A stretch of 53,289 bases of DNA from a virus. The notes beneath the pieces are model-generated. The model searched no databases, was not told the origin of the DNA, and worked only from the letters and a program-made list of their open reading frames with translations. The position numbers and the translations under genes are program-made. This document shows positions 27,011 to 34,554 of the stretch, in pieces. The first letter of the stretch is position 1; each line of letters opens with the position of its first letter. The DNA lies in IMG/VR virus record IMGVR_UViG_3300020473_000040, positions 1 to 53,289 of that record; one strand, written 5' to 3'.

Positions 27011-29107
27011 ATGGCAGAAAGTAATCGAGAAGGTCTCTTTAGAAGACTGACTAAGCTATTTAGAAGTGGACCGGTCGTTAAGCGAAGAATTAAGGCTTCT
27101 TCTGGAGATAGTCCGTCTTCTGCTTTTGATATATTCGGAAAGACTCAAAGTCACGTCTATAGCACAGCAATGAGTGCATATGGGACTTATGATAGAATGG
27201 CCAGATACTCAGACTTTAGTGAGATGGAATACACACCTGAGATCGCCAGTGCTCTTGATATCTATGCTGAAGAATCTGCCGCTACAGATGAAAACGGTCA
27301 TGTTCTTCATGTTCACTCTGAGAATCCAAAAATTAAACAGCTCCTTGAGGATCTCTTTCTTGATACAATTAATATTGAATTTAACTTAACGTCTTGGGTT
27401 AGAAATCTTTGTAAATACGGAGACTTTTTTCTGTTTAATGACTTAAGCCCAGACCATGGCATTATAAATGTTCTCCCAATTCCCGTTAATGAGATAGAGA
27501 GGGAGGAGGGCTTCGACCCACAAGATCCGATGGCAGTTAGATATCGGTGGGTAACACAGGGGAATCAAGTCTTAGAGAACTGGCAAATAACTCATTTTCG
27601 CCTACTAGGGAATGATGCATTTTTGCCGTACGGCTCTTCTGTTCTCGAGTCTGCAAGAAGAATTTGGAGACAGCTAATTTTAGTTGAAGATGCAATGCTA
27701 GTCTATCGAGTCGTCAGGTCTCCGGAAAGACGAGTCTTTAAGATTGATGTTGGAAATGTACCTCCAGAAGATATTCCAAATTACATGGAGCAAGTTCAGT
27801 CGACACTAAAGAGAGCTCAGGTGGTTGACAAAAATACAGGAAGAGTTGACTTAAGATACAACCCGCTTTCTGTTGATGAAGACTATTATCTTCCTGTAAG
27901 GGGCTCTGAGTCAGGCACATCTATTGACACTCTTGCTGGAGGTCAAAATGCTACTGCCATTGAAGATGTTGAGTACATTCAAAAGAAGCTATTTGCAGCA
28001 CTTAAGATACCTAAGGCATATCTTGGATATGATGAAGGCTTAGGCGCCAAGGCGACACTGGCACAGGAAGACATAAGGTTTTCTCGTGCAATTAATAAGA
28101 TTCAAAGAACTCTAATCTCAGAATTAAATAAAATTGCCATCATACACCTTTATTCATATGGCTTCGAAGGAGAAGATCTTCTCGATTTTAGCTTACAACT
28201 TTCCAATCCCTCAACTGTTGCTCAGCAGCAAAAGCTAGAGCTTTTTAGGTCTAGGTTTGAGATTGCAGGCGGAGCACCTGAGGGAATGGTCGATAGAAAC
28301 TTTTTAAGAAAGACAATTCTAGGCCTTACTGATAAGCAGATAGAGGAAATAGAGAAAGGAAAGCTTGAAGATAAGCTTATAGATCTTAAAATTGAAGAAG
28401 CCAAGCTTCCTGAAGGCGGTGAGGCAGGTGGAGATGAAGGGGGAGCCCCTGAAGATGACATGGGTCCTGAGGAAGAGATGGCTGGTGATAATAGAAACAC
28501 CAACAATCTTCCTATCATTTCAACAGAGGTTTCTCCATATTCAACACCTGTATCTGAATCTGATGATGATTTTGACAACATAGTAAAGTTTAAGCTTAAT
28601 GATGAATCTGCACCGATTAGGGCAGCAGATAAGATTAAAAAATATTCAGCTATACTTTCTGAGGGCTCTTCTGAGGGTGATGACTGCGATGAAGAAGAGG
28701 ACGAAGAGTCTTATGAATATTCTCCAGAAGAACGAGAGAGAAGAAATAGAAATAGAAGAGTTAAAAATACTGTAACTGCTATGGGAGATCGAGGTCTCTT
28801 TCCTGATCTTTCAAAAATGACATCAATTGACACAAAAAGAGGGTCTAACACAGGTGATCCTTTCGGGATGCAGGCACACAGAAGAGATTTTTTAATAGAC
28901 CCAAACCCGTTAAGTGAAGATCTTTCCAACAAAAATGAAGATGATCAAGGTGATTTCTTTGAAAATTTTATTAATAGAAAGATAACGCAGCAGTCAAGAA
29001 TGACATCAGATATAAGTTCTACTTTGAAATCCCTTGAGAGTAGAATAAATATTTCTAACAGTAGCATTCTTGCTGAGTCAATAGAAGAAGATGAAGAGAT
29101 AGATTAG
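27011..29107 (+). CDS. Portal vertex protein (gp20-like)
   Basis: 698 residues, ATG 27011 after GGAGAG. The first ~460 residues have the T4-type portal pattern: an N-terminal segment leading to YTPEIASALDIYAEES, then WVRNLCKYGDFFL, ITHFRLLGNDAFLPYGSSVLESARRIWRQL, and the helical stem region with YIQKKLFAALKIPKAYLGYDEG. The portal forms the dodecameric DNA channel, binds the terminase and nucleates prohead assembly. The chain is ~170 residues longer than T4 gp20 (524). From ~465 there is a Gly/Pro/Asp/Glu-rich linker, then an acidic and basic C-terminal extension of ~200 residues. Its stop is directly followed by the next start. Confidence 0.93.
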   Translation: MAESNREGLFRRLTKLFRSGPVVKRRIKASSGDSPSSAFDIFGKTQSHVYSTAMSAYGTYDRMARYSDFSEMEYTPEIASALDIYAEESAATDENGHVLHVHSENPKIKQLLEDLFLDTINIEFNLTSWVRNLCKYGDFFLFNDLSPDHGIINVLPIPVNEIEREEGFDPQDPMAVRYRWVTQGNQVLENWQITHFRLLGNDAFLPYGSSVLESARRIWRQLILVEDAMLVYRVVRSPERRVFKIDVGNVPPEDIPNYMEQVQSTLKRAQVVDKNTGRVDLRYNPLSVDEDYYLPVRGSESGTSIDTLAGGQNATAIEDVEYIQKKLFAALKIPKAYLGYDEGLGAKATLAQEDIRFSRAINKIQRTLISELNKIAIIHLYSYGFEGEDLLDFSLQLSNPSTVAQQQKLELFRSRFEIAGGAPEGMVDRNFLRKTILGLTDKQIEEIEKGKLEDKLIDLKIEEAKLPEGGEAGGDEGGAPEDDMGPEEEMAGDNRNTNNLPIISTEVSPYSTPVSESDDDFDNIVKFKLNDESAPIRAADKIKKYSAILSEGSSEGDDCDEEEDEESYEYSPEERERRNRNRRVKNTVTAMGDRGLFPDLSKMTSIDTKRGSNTGDPFGMQAHRRDFLIDPNPLSEDLSNKNEDDQGDFFENFINRKITQQSRMTSDISSTLKSLESRINISNSSILAESIEEDEEID

Positions 29108-29950
29108 ATGAAAAGTTCTCACAATAAAAAAAGAAACGTTGGAGTAATATATGAACTCCTACTAAGATATGTTTCTGATCGTCTTGTCTCTGGAAATAAC
29201 AGTGATGCTCAGGTCGGTTTAAATATTATTGAAAAATATTTTAACGAAGGAACAGAGCTCTATAAAGAGTTTAGGCTTTTTAATGCACTTGCAAAGTCAA
29301 CTGTAAGCACAACAACTGTGGCAGCAGCAATTCTAACAGAGGCAAAGGGTGCTGCCAGAAGATGCAATTCTGGCCTCTTGGATATTGAGAAATCAGGCTT
29401 AATTAGAGAGATCAACTATAATATTGATGATAAAGAATTTTATCACAGAAGAATCCCAGACTATAAGATGTATGCAACCATTCAGACTCTCTTAAATGAA
29501 TGGAGGCGAGGTGATTTATCAAATCTTTCCATGGTTGCTGTATATGAATCTAGAGTAGTTGAAAATCTTCTTGAGGAAAATAAGGACAAAGATCCAAGCG
29601 ACTATGTAGATCCAAACATTGACAACCTTGTTGTTAAGATTATGACAGAGAAGTTTAATAAAAAGTATCGAGAAAAGCTTAATGAAGAACAGAAAGATAT
29701 TATTAAAACTTACGTATTTTCAATGTCAAATGACAATGGTGTAACAATAAGAGAAAGACTTACTCGAGTAAAGACAGATACGATCAGCCAGCTAGATGAA
29801 CTTCGTGGGACATCCAGCAGCGCTGTCATCTTGGAAAAAATAAGCGATGTAAAGAAAAATATTCTAGAGGCTAAGATGGATACAATTGATGATTCTTGTA
29901 TATCTAGATTTCTTCTAATATCTAAGCTCAAGTTTGAGCTTATGGAGTAG
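29108..29950 (+). CDS. Putative prohead core protein
   Basis: 280 residues, almost entirely alpha-helical and charged (for example FNKKYREKLNEEQKDIIKTY near residue 190 and a helical C-terminus). It lies between portal and prohead protease, the place where T4 encodes the small core proteins gp67/gp68, and ATG 29108 abuts the portal stop. No motif identifies it. The N-terminus is basic (KSSHNKKRN) and the protein lacks aromatic-rich beta segments, consistent with an internal scaffold or core protein. The role is inferred from position and composition only. Confidence 0.55.
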   Translation: MKSSHNKKRNVGVIYELLLRYVSDRLVSGNNSDAQVGLNIIEKYFNEGTELYKEFRLFNALAKSTVSTTTVAAAILTEAKGAARRCNSGLLDIEKSGLIREINYNIDDKEFYHRRIPDYKMYATIQTLLNEWRRGDLSNLSMVAVYESRVVENLLEENKDKDPSDYVDPNIDNLVVKIMTEKFNKKYREKLNEEQKDIIKTYVFSMSNDNGVTIRERLTRVKTDTISQLDELRGTSSSAVILEKISDVKKNILEAKMDTIDDSCISRFLLISKLKFELME

Positions 29951-29952
29951 TG

Positions 29953-30573
29953 ATGGGTAGTGAAGATAAGTTGAAGCTATTGACCGAATGGATGCCTCTT
30001 ACCTATAGTGCTGAGACGATTAAGGAGGACATGCAGAGGAATGGAGGAAAGATTCTCCTAAAGGGTGTTCTTCAAAAGTCTGACACCTTAAATCAAAATG
30101 GTAGAGTATATCCAAGATCTATTTTGGAAAGAGAGATAAGAAATTATCAAAAGTTTATTCGAGAGAATAGAGCCTTAGGAGAGTGTGATCATCCTGATAG
30201 CTCTGTGGTTGAGCTTAAGAATGCATCTCATATTGTAAGAGAGGCGTATATGAAGGATGATGTTTGCTATGGGACAGTTGAACTGCTCGACACCCCTAGT
30301 GGAAAAATCTTACAAAGCCTTGTCCAGTCTGGAGTGACGCTGGGGATATCTTCAAGAGGTGTCGGAACCACAAGAAATCAAGGAGAGGCACAGGTTGTTC
30401 AAGATGATTTTCAGCTAATATGTTTCGACATGGTTTCAGAACCCTCTACTCCGGGAGCATTTATGATGAATGAGGGAAGAGAGGTAAAAAGAGGTGATCT
30501 TGATAAAGTTTTTACCAAGAGCGACAGAGTCGATAGAATATTTAATGAAATACTTTCATGGAGAGATGAATAA
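29953..30573 (+). CDS. Prohead core protease (S21 family, gp21-like)
   Basis: 206 residues from ATG 29953; a GTG at 29950 that overlaps the upstream stop is the alternative, but GGAG at 29944-29947 is better spaced for the ATG. Diagnostic features: KGVLQKSDTLNQNGRVYP (the conserved 'N.NGR.Y' block), catalytic His80 in GECDHPDSS, catalytic Ser133/Ser134 in LGISSRGVG and acidic D159 in CFDMVSEPS. S21-type proteases digest the scaffold and trim capsid and core proteins at (L/I)xE sites during head maturation. Size equals T4 gp21 (~212). The stop overlaps the next start (TAATG). Confidence 0.93.
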   Translation: MGSEDKLKLLTEWMPLTYSAETIKEDMQRNGGKILLKGVLQKSDTLNQNGRVYPRSILEREIRNYQKFIRENRALGECDHPDSSVVELKNASHIVREAYMKDDVCYGTVELLDTPSGKILQSLVQSGVTLGISSRGVGTTRNQGEAQVVQDDFQLICFDMVSEPSTPGAFMMNEGREVKRGDLDKVFTKSDRVDRIFNEILSWRDE

Positions 30574-31019
30574 TGGGACAATATTGGCCTAAAGCTGCTG
30601 GACCCAACTTTGTTCCAGCATATCAGATATCGGGGGTACCCTTTGTTTTTACCACCTTAAGTCTAGCTGCATCCAATGGCACACCTTTGGAGATTAAATT
30701 TCCCGCTGTCACACGGTGGATAATGATATCTGCCAAGGACGCTGCAGCCAATGCTGTTAGGATTGGGTTTAGTGTAAACGGAGTCAAGGCAAATCCATCT
30801 GCTGCTAAATATTACTATCTCCTACAGCTTCAGGAAGATGGAAAGACTGGAAGCAGATTTACAGCCTCTACAGGTCGTATGGAGATAAGAACCAAGTCTC
30901 TATTTCTCATAGCCAACGAAACAAATACTATTGACGAAGTGTCGATTGTAGCTGGATTGACTCAGATAGATGAGTTTCCCGTTCTTACTGGAAGTAATGG
31001 GTTTACTGGAGTTGGATAA
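30573..31019 (+). CDS. Small beta-rich head-cluster protein
   Basis: 148 residues, start overlapping the protease stop. The sequence is beta-sandwich-like: PAYQISGVPFVFTT, LEIKFPAVTRWIMISA, a polar middle, then KSLFLIANE and VSIVAGLTQIDEFPVLT, ending in GSNGFTGVG. No catalytic residues are evident. The opening 'QYWPK..GP..VPAYQISGVPFV' and the ending 'FPVLTGSNGF.GVG' are, from memory, typical of an uncharacterised small protein in marine myophage head clusters. A capsid decoration or head-surface role is plausible. It is translationally coupled to both neighbours. Confidence 0.6.
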   Translation: MGQYWPKAAGPNFVPAYQISGVPFVFTTLSLAASNGTPLEIKFPAVTRWIMISAKDAAANAVRIGFSVNGVKANPSAAKYYYLLQLQEDGKTGSRFTASTGRMEIRTKSLFLIANETNTIDEVSIVAGLTQIDEFPVLTGSNGFTGVG

Positions 31020-31552
31020 TGGCAAAGCTTTCTAGAACAGAGCTTAAGGGAATAGTAAAGGAGTGCCTTGTTGAGATTCTTAATGAGGGAATGATGGCAA
31101 CTGATCACAGCAGCCAGATGAATCTGACAGAATCCAAGTCACGAAGTGTTAACAGAGATTTTTCATCGACGCACAGCGGTATGGTCAAATCTCCTTCAAA
31201 AGCTAGACAGCCTACCTCTCCTCGGAGATCTGCTCTTGACTCTATAACGTATGGAATTGATCAAAAGAAACCTGTTAATGAAAATTTTGACAATAATGTT
31301 AACAGTGCTGTTAATGTCCTAACAAGTGATCCTACAATGCAATCGATATTTCAGGATACTGCAAGGACGACTTTACAAAATCAAACACAGGCAACCATGT
31401 CAGAAAGCTCTCGTACATCACATGAAGCTGCCATTATGACCCAGGGAGATGCAGCTGCTAGAAAAGCTGCTGCTTCTGATCCAATGAATATGTTCTCAGG
31501 AGCTTCAGATAAGTGGGCTGCTCTGGCATTTTCTCAAACTCCTAGCAAGTAG
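31019..31552 (+). CDS. Head-cluster protein with 'KLSRTELKGIVKE' N-terminal helix
   Basis: 177 residues, coupled to the previous gene (TAATG). The N-terminus is an amphipathic helix (LSRTELKGIVKECLVEIL) followed at once by L21-N22-E23/G24, a good (L/I)xE protease site. The remainder is Ser/Thr/Gln/Ala-rich, low in hydrophobics and probably disordered until a helical C-terminus (SDKWAALAFSQ). This layout, a short targeting-like helix followed by a cleavage-like site and a soft body, fits an internal head protein processed by the S21 protease. This is a hypothesis; no family is recognised. Confidence 0.55.
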   Translation: MAKLSRTELKGIVKECLVEILNEGMMATDHSSQMNLTESKSRSVNRDFSSTHSGMVKSPSKARQPTSPRRSALDSITYGIDQKKPVNENFDNNVNSAVNVLTSDPTMQSIFQDTARTTLQNQTQATMSESSRTSHEAAIMTQGDAAARKAAASDPMNMFSGASDKWAALAFSQTPSK

Positions 31553-31617
31553 ATTGAACATTTTTAATATTGGATAATATGTATACTTGTAGTTCACACT
31601 CACTACAGGAGAATTTA

Positions 31618-31854
31618 ATGTCTGATGTTAAAAAACTTACTACTTCTCGTCTAAAACAGCTTGTCATGGAAGAGAAGAGGAAGCTCAATGTGAGTGCAGA
31701 TGAAGTCGATGCTAAAGATATGGCAAATACCTTGGCTAAAAATGTTGACTATCTAAAGGCACTCAAGATTCACGAGGCTAGGCTTACAAGCAAGCTTAAA
31801 AAAGTCATAAAAGAAAAAAATAGAGTTAAGAAGAAAATCATAGGAGATCTCTAA
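31618..31854 (+). CDS. Small coiled-coil, Lys-rich protein
   Basis: 78 residues from ATG 31618, chosen because CAGGAGAA (31606-31613) is perfectly placed; an upstream in-frame ATG at 31570 has no ribosome site and adds non-conserved-looking sequence. It is almost all helix, with a C-terminal basic coiled coil (LTSKLKKVIKEKNRVKKKI). The first residues (VKKLTTSRLKQLVMEE) resemble the opening helix of the 31019 and 21030 proteins. It may be a core or DNA-contacting head protein; function unknown. Confidence 0.6.
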   Translation: MSDVKKLTTSRLKQLVMEEKRKLNVSADEVDAKDMANTLAKNVDYLKALKIHEARLTSKLKKVIKEKNRVKKKIIGDL

Positions 31855-31855
31855 T

Positions 31856-32389
31856 ATGCCTACCCACAAGCAGGCTACTGTTACCTCCTTTGGTCCGGCC
31901 GGTGAAGGCGGAATGGGAAGCAGAAAGCAGTCAAACTTAAATGCCCTCTTTCCCTCATCACCAATGTATACGGGCGATTATAATGAAGAGTCAGTTCTTA
32001 ATATTGGAATTTCTGCGCTCAATGGTGCAGGCGGTTCCGGCGACAGCACTTCAGGAGTTTCAAAAGGCGTTGTAAATGATGGCGGCCATACCTTTGGAAC
32101 TTTTAGCTTAAACTATGACAGTGCACCCGATCAGGGAGATGTTAAGACTGGCGGAGGTGGCTTGCCTGCCTCTCCCTATATGCCCAATCCCACATCGCCC
32201 GGTCCTGGAAGTATCTTTCCAAACGATCAAGATGAGTTTACAGGTGAGCTTCCTGATCCAGGCGTTGAATTTGGATCCGGGCTTGGCGGTCTCACAAGCC
32301 CATCTTCGACTGCTAAGGGAATCTCAAGTCAAACTCTCGGGTCGTATATCTCTGGAAGGTCTTACGAGGGCTCTGACGGGCAGGTGTAG
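31856..32389 (+). CDS. Gly/Pro/Ser-rich low-complexity head-cluster protein
   Basis: 177 residues, ATG 31856 with GGAG upstream, 1 base after the previous stop. The composition is dominated by Gly, Ser, Pro and Asp (for example GGGGLPASPYMPNPTSPGPG), with no predicted helices except short ends, so it is probably largely disordered. No motif. It lies in the run of small genes between protease and scaffold and uses the same strand and spacing style, so it is probably a real minor virion or assembly protein. Confidence 0.5.
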   Translation: MPTHKQATVTSFGPAGEGGMGSRKQSNLNALFPSSPMYTGDYNEESVLNIGISALNGAGGSGDSTSGVSKGVVNDGGHTFGTFSLNYDSAPDQGDVKTGGGGLPASPYMPNPTSPGPGSIFPNDQDEFTGELPDPGVEFGSGLGGLTSPSSTAKGISSQTLGSYISGRSYEGSDGQV

Positions 32390-32391
32390 TT

Positions 32392-33039
32392 TTGCGTCGC
32401 AGGCGTTCACAGGATAGTTTGTCTCTTTTACTGGAAATAAAGGGCCCTCCTGCTACAGCGTATACGCCCTATGATGACAGAAAAGGTTCTGGATATGGAA
32501 CAACAGATCCGCAATTTGATATTACTTATCAAAAAGGTTCACAGTATCCATACACTGAGCCCCCAGACGATCTAGATGACGTCGATTCACCGTTTGAAGA
32601 AGAGCCTGATAGCCTGGATAGATTTGTTAGAATGGTCAATCTAGGTGTGTTTAGAAATGACCCGTCTAGGCGACAAGATAGGGCATCATTTGTATCAAAT
32701 CAAAGAATTAGAATTCCTGAGTCTGGAATTGCTATGAGAAAGGGTGACAGCCTACACGGTACAATTTCACCCATTCCAAAGAAAACGCTGTATAAATCAT
32801 TCGACGGTCCTGCAGTCGGAGGATCTTCTTCAAACACAGCGTTTAATCCTGGTACTTATAAAAGAACCGGAACGCAGTTCGGAACATCAAGAGCCCCTAA
32901 GTGGCTAGGGTCCGAAGAGGATGACCCGAGTGAGGACATGTCTGCATATACTCTGGAGGATATCCTCCATCCAGATGTTAAGGCGGTTGCAAGAGCCCAG
33001 GTATCAGCAAGAAAATCAAAAAGAAAGGGTCAAAAATAA
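32392..33039 (+). CDS. Hypothetical head-cluster protein (TTG start)
   Basis: 215 residues. The start is TTG 32392, two bases after the preceding stop, with CAGGTG just upstream. No ATG/GTG gives a near full-length product, so coupled initiation at TTG is the best reading. It opens RRRRSQDSLSLLLE, a basic amphipathic stretch with L13-L14-E15 that fits an (L/I)xE site. The middle is acidic and Pro-rich; the C-terminus is basic (SARKSKRKGQK). Family unknown. Confidence 0.55.
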   Translation: MRRRRSQDSLSLLLEIKGPPATAYTPYDDRKGSGYGTTDPQFDITYQKGSQYPYTEPPDDLDDVDSPFEEEPDSLDRFVRMVNLGVFRNDPSRRQDRASFVSNQRIRIPESGIAMRKGDSLHGTISPIPKKTLYKSFDGPAVGGSSSNTAFNPGTYKRTGTQFGTSRAPKWLGSEEDDPSEDMSAYTLEDILHPDVKAVARAQVSARKSKRKGQK

Positions 33040-33105
33040 ACTTAAGTTGAATTGTCTTTGTAGTTTATAACTGTGTGAAATAATTAAACATGTTGAGGAG
33101 CAAAA

Positions 33106-34527
33106 ATGTCTAATACACTGTATGATGAAGCAATTGCTGACGCAAGACTTCTGAGAGAGGTTGCAGAGAAAAATGCAAAGCAAGCTATCATTGAATCTGT
33201 GACTCCAAAAATTAGAAAGTTTATAGAAGATCAGCTAATTAAAGAGCACTTGCAAAATGATGATCAAGATTTAGAAGATTCTAAAACTAGAAGTCACAGT
33301 CGAGAAGACGTTATTCTTGATGAGTCTGCGCTGGGTGCACTTATGGCATTAGTGGAGTCTAATAATACGTCATATCGAAATGCTTTTCAAGAATCAGCTT
33401 CAATGTTAAGCAATAAAGACCATAATAAACTTTTAGAAATAACTAGAAAGCTCAAAGAAGATGCAGGAACTTTATCTTCTGATGACATAGTTATAGGACA
33501 GGAATTAAATTCTATTAATATTAAGGAGAATTCTAACATGTCGAGAAACAGCGAGACACTTTATGAAGTCGATCTCAGAGACATCGTAAACAGCCTTCAT
33601 GAGGGAAGAGATGATGATAGCAAGGATGCCCATGAAGGTGGCGATCCAGGTGAGGAGGCTGATCTAAAGGAGCTCTGGGCTCTTCTTGAACAGGATGAGG
33701 AGCCCCCTCTTGACGCTATGCCGCCAGAGGATGAAGCTCCAATGGATGATCTTGCTCCTGCCGAGGATGAAGGACCTGAGCTTCCTCCAGATATTGACGC
33801 CGCTATCGGCGATCTTGAGCTAGCTATTGCTGATGCCCTAGAGGGTGGAGCTGCACCTGAGGATGCGGAGGCGCTTCCCGCTGACGTTGGAGGCGAAGAA
33901 GAACCAGAAGCCCTTGAAGAGATGGTTGATGTTGATCTCAATATGCTTAGAACAGAAATTAGAAGAATGAGACGTCTCTCTGAGGGCGGCGAAGAAGGTG
34001 GTGACAGCTCTGTCGAAGAGATGTATCATGAGGCTGATGAAGATGATGATGCCCCACCAGAAAAGCCCAAGGCAGAAGGGGAGAAGGGAGACGTCCAGAC
34101 AGAGAATCGTAAACTACGTAGAGCAGTCTTAAATCATGGCCGGAATAATCGAGTCATGCGCTCTAAGCTCGATGAATACAGAAGCGCAGTTGAATCGCTT
34201 CGTGAGCAACTAACAGAAATGAACCTATTCAATGCGAAGCTGCTTTATGTTAATAAGATGCTTCAGAATAGAGACGTTTCTTCGACACAGCGTCGATCCA
34301 TAATTGAAGCTCTAGATAGTGCTCGTAGTCTTAGAGAGGTAAAGCTCCTCTATAAGAGCCTTACAGAGTCTATCCAGAAGAGAAAGAATGGAAGAACGCT
34401 AAATGAATCTGCGGTCCGGAGAAATCTAGGCTCTGCATCTCGACCCACAGGACGGTCATCAGCTGGTAGTAATGAATCATCTGAGATCAACCGATGGGCG
34501 GTGCTCGCAGGAATTAATAACAAGTAA
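33106..34527 (+). CDS. Prohead scaffold/core protein (gp22-like)
   Basis: 473 residues, ATG 33106 after GAGGAG. It lies directly upstream of the major capsid gene, as T4 gp22 does. The N-terminal ~60 residues are helical with L16-R17-E18, a possible protease site. Residues ~165-290 are extremely acidic and Ala/Pro/Glu-rich. The C-terminal third is basic coiled coil, including NLFNAKLLYVNKMLQ and REVKLLYKSLTESI, a segment I recognise as common to putative scaffold proteins of T4-like marine phages. Such scaffolds direct shell assembly and are digested by the gp21 protease. The acidic region creates a spurious Ser-rich antisense frame. Confidence 0.75.
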   Translation: MSNTLYDEAIADARLLREVAEKNAKQAIIESVTPKIRKFIEDQLIKEHLQNDDQDLEDSKTRSHSREDVILDESALGALMALVESNNTSYRNAFQESASMLSNKDHNKLLEITRKLKEDAGTLSSDDIVIGQELNSINIKENSNMSRNSETLYEVDLRDIVNSLHEGRDDDSKDAHEGGDPGEEADLKELWALLEQDEEPPLDAMPPEDEAPMDDLAPAEDEGPELPPDIDAAIGDLELAIADALEGGAAPEDAEALPADVGGEEEPEALEEMVDVDLNMLRTEIRRMRRLSEGGEEGGDSSVEEMYHEADEDDDAPPEKPKAEGEKGDVQTENRKLRRAVLNHGRNNRVMRSKLDEYRSAVESLREQLTEMNLFNAKLLYVNKMLQNRDVSSTQRRSIIEALDSARSLREVKLLYKSLTESIQKRKNGRTLNESAVRRNLGSASRPTGRSSAGSNESSEINRWAVLAGINNK

Positions 34528-34554
34528 ATTCATCAAACTTAGGAGTAAATTAAG

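Noticed and set aside
33597-33941. Ser/Ala-rich - strand open frame of 114 residues
   Set aside because: It is the antisense shadow of the acidic, repetitive part of the scaffold gene; low-complexity GAG/GAT codons lack stops when reversed. No ribosome site or independent protein character.
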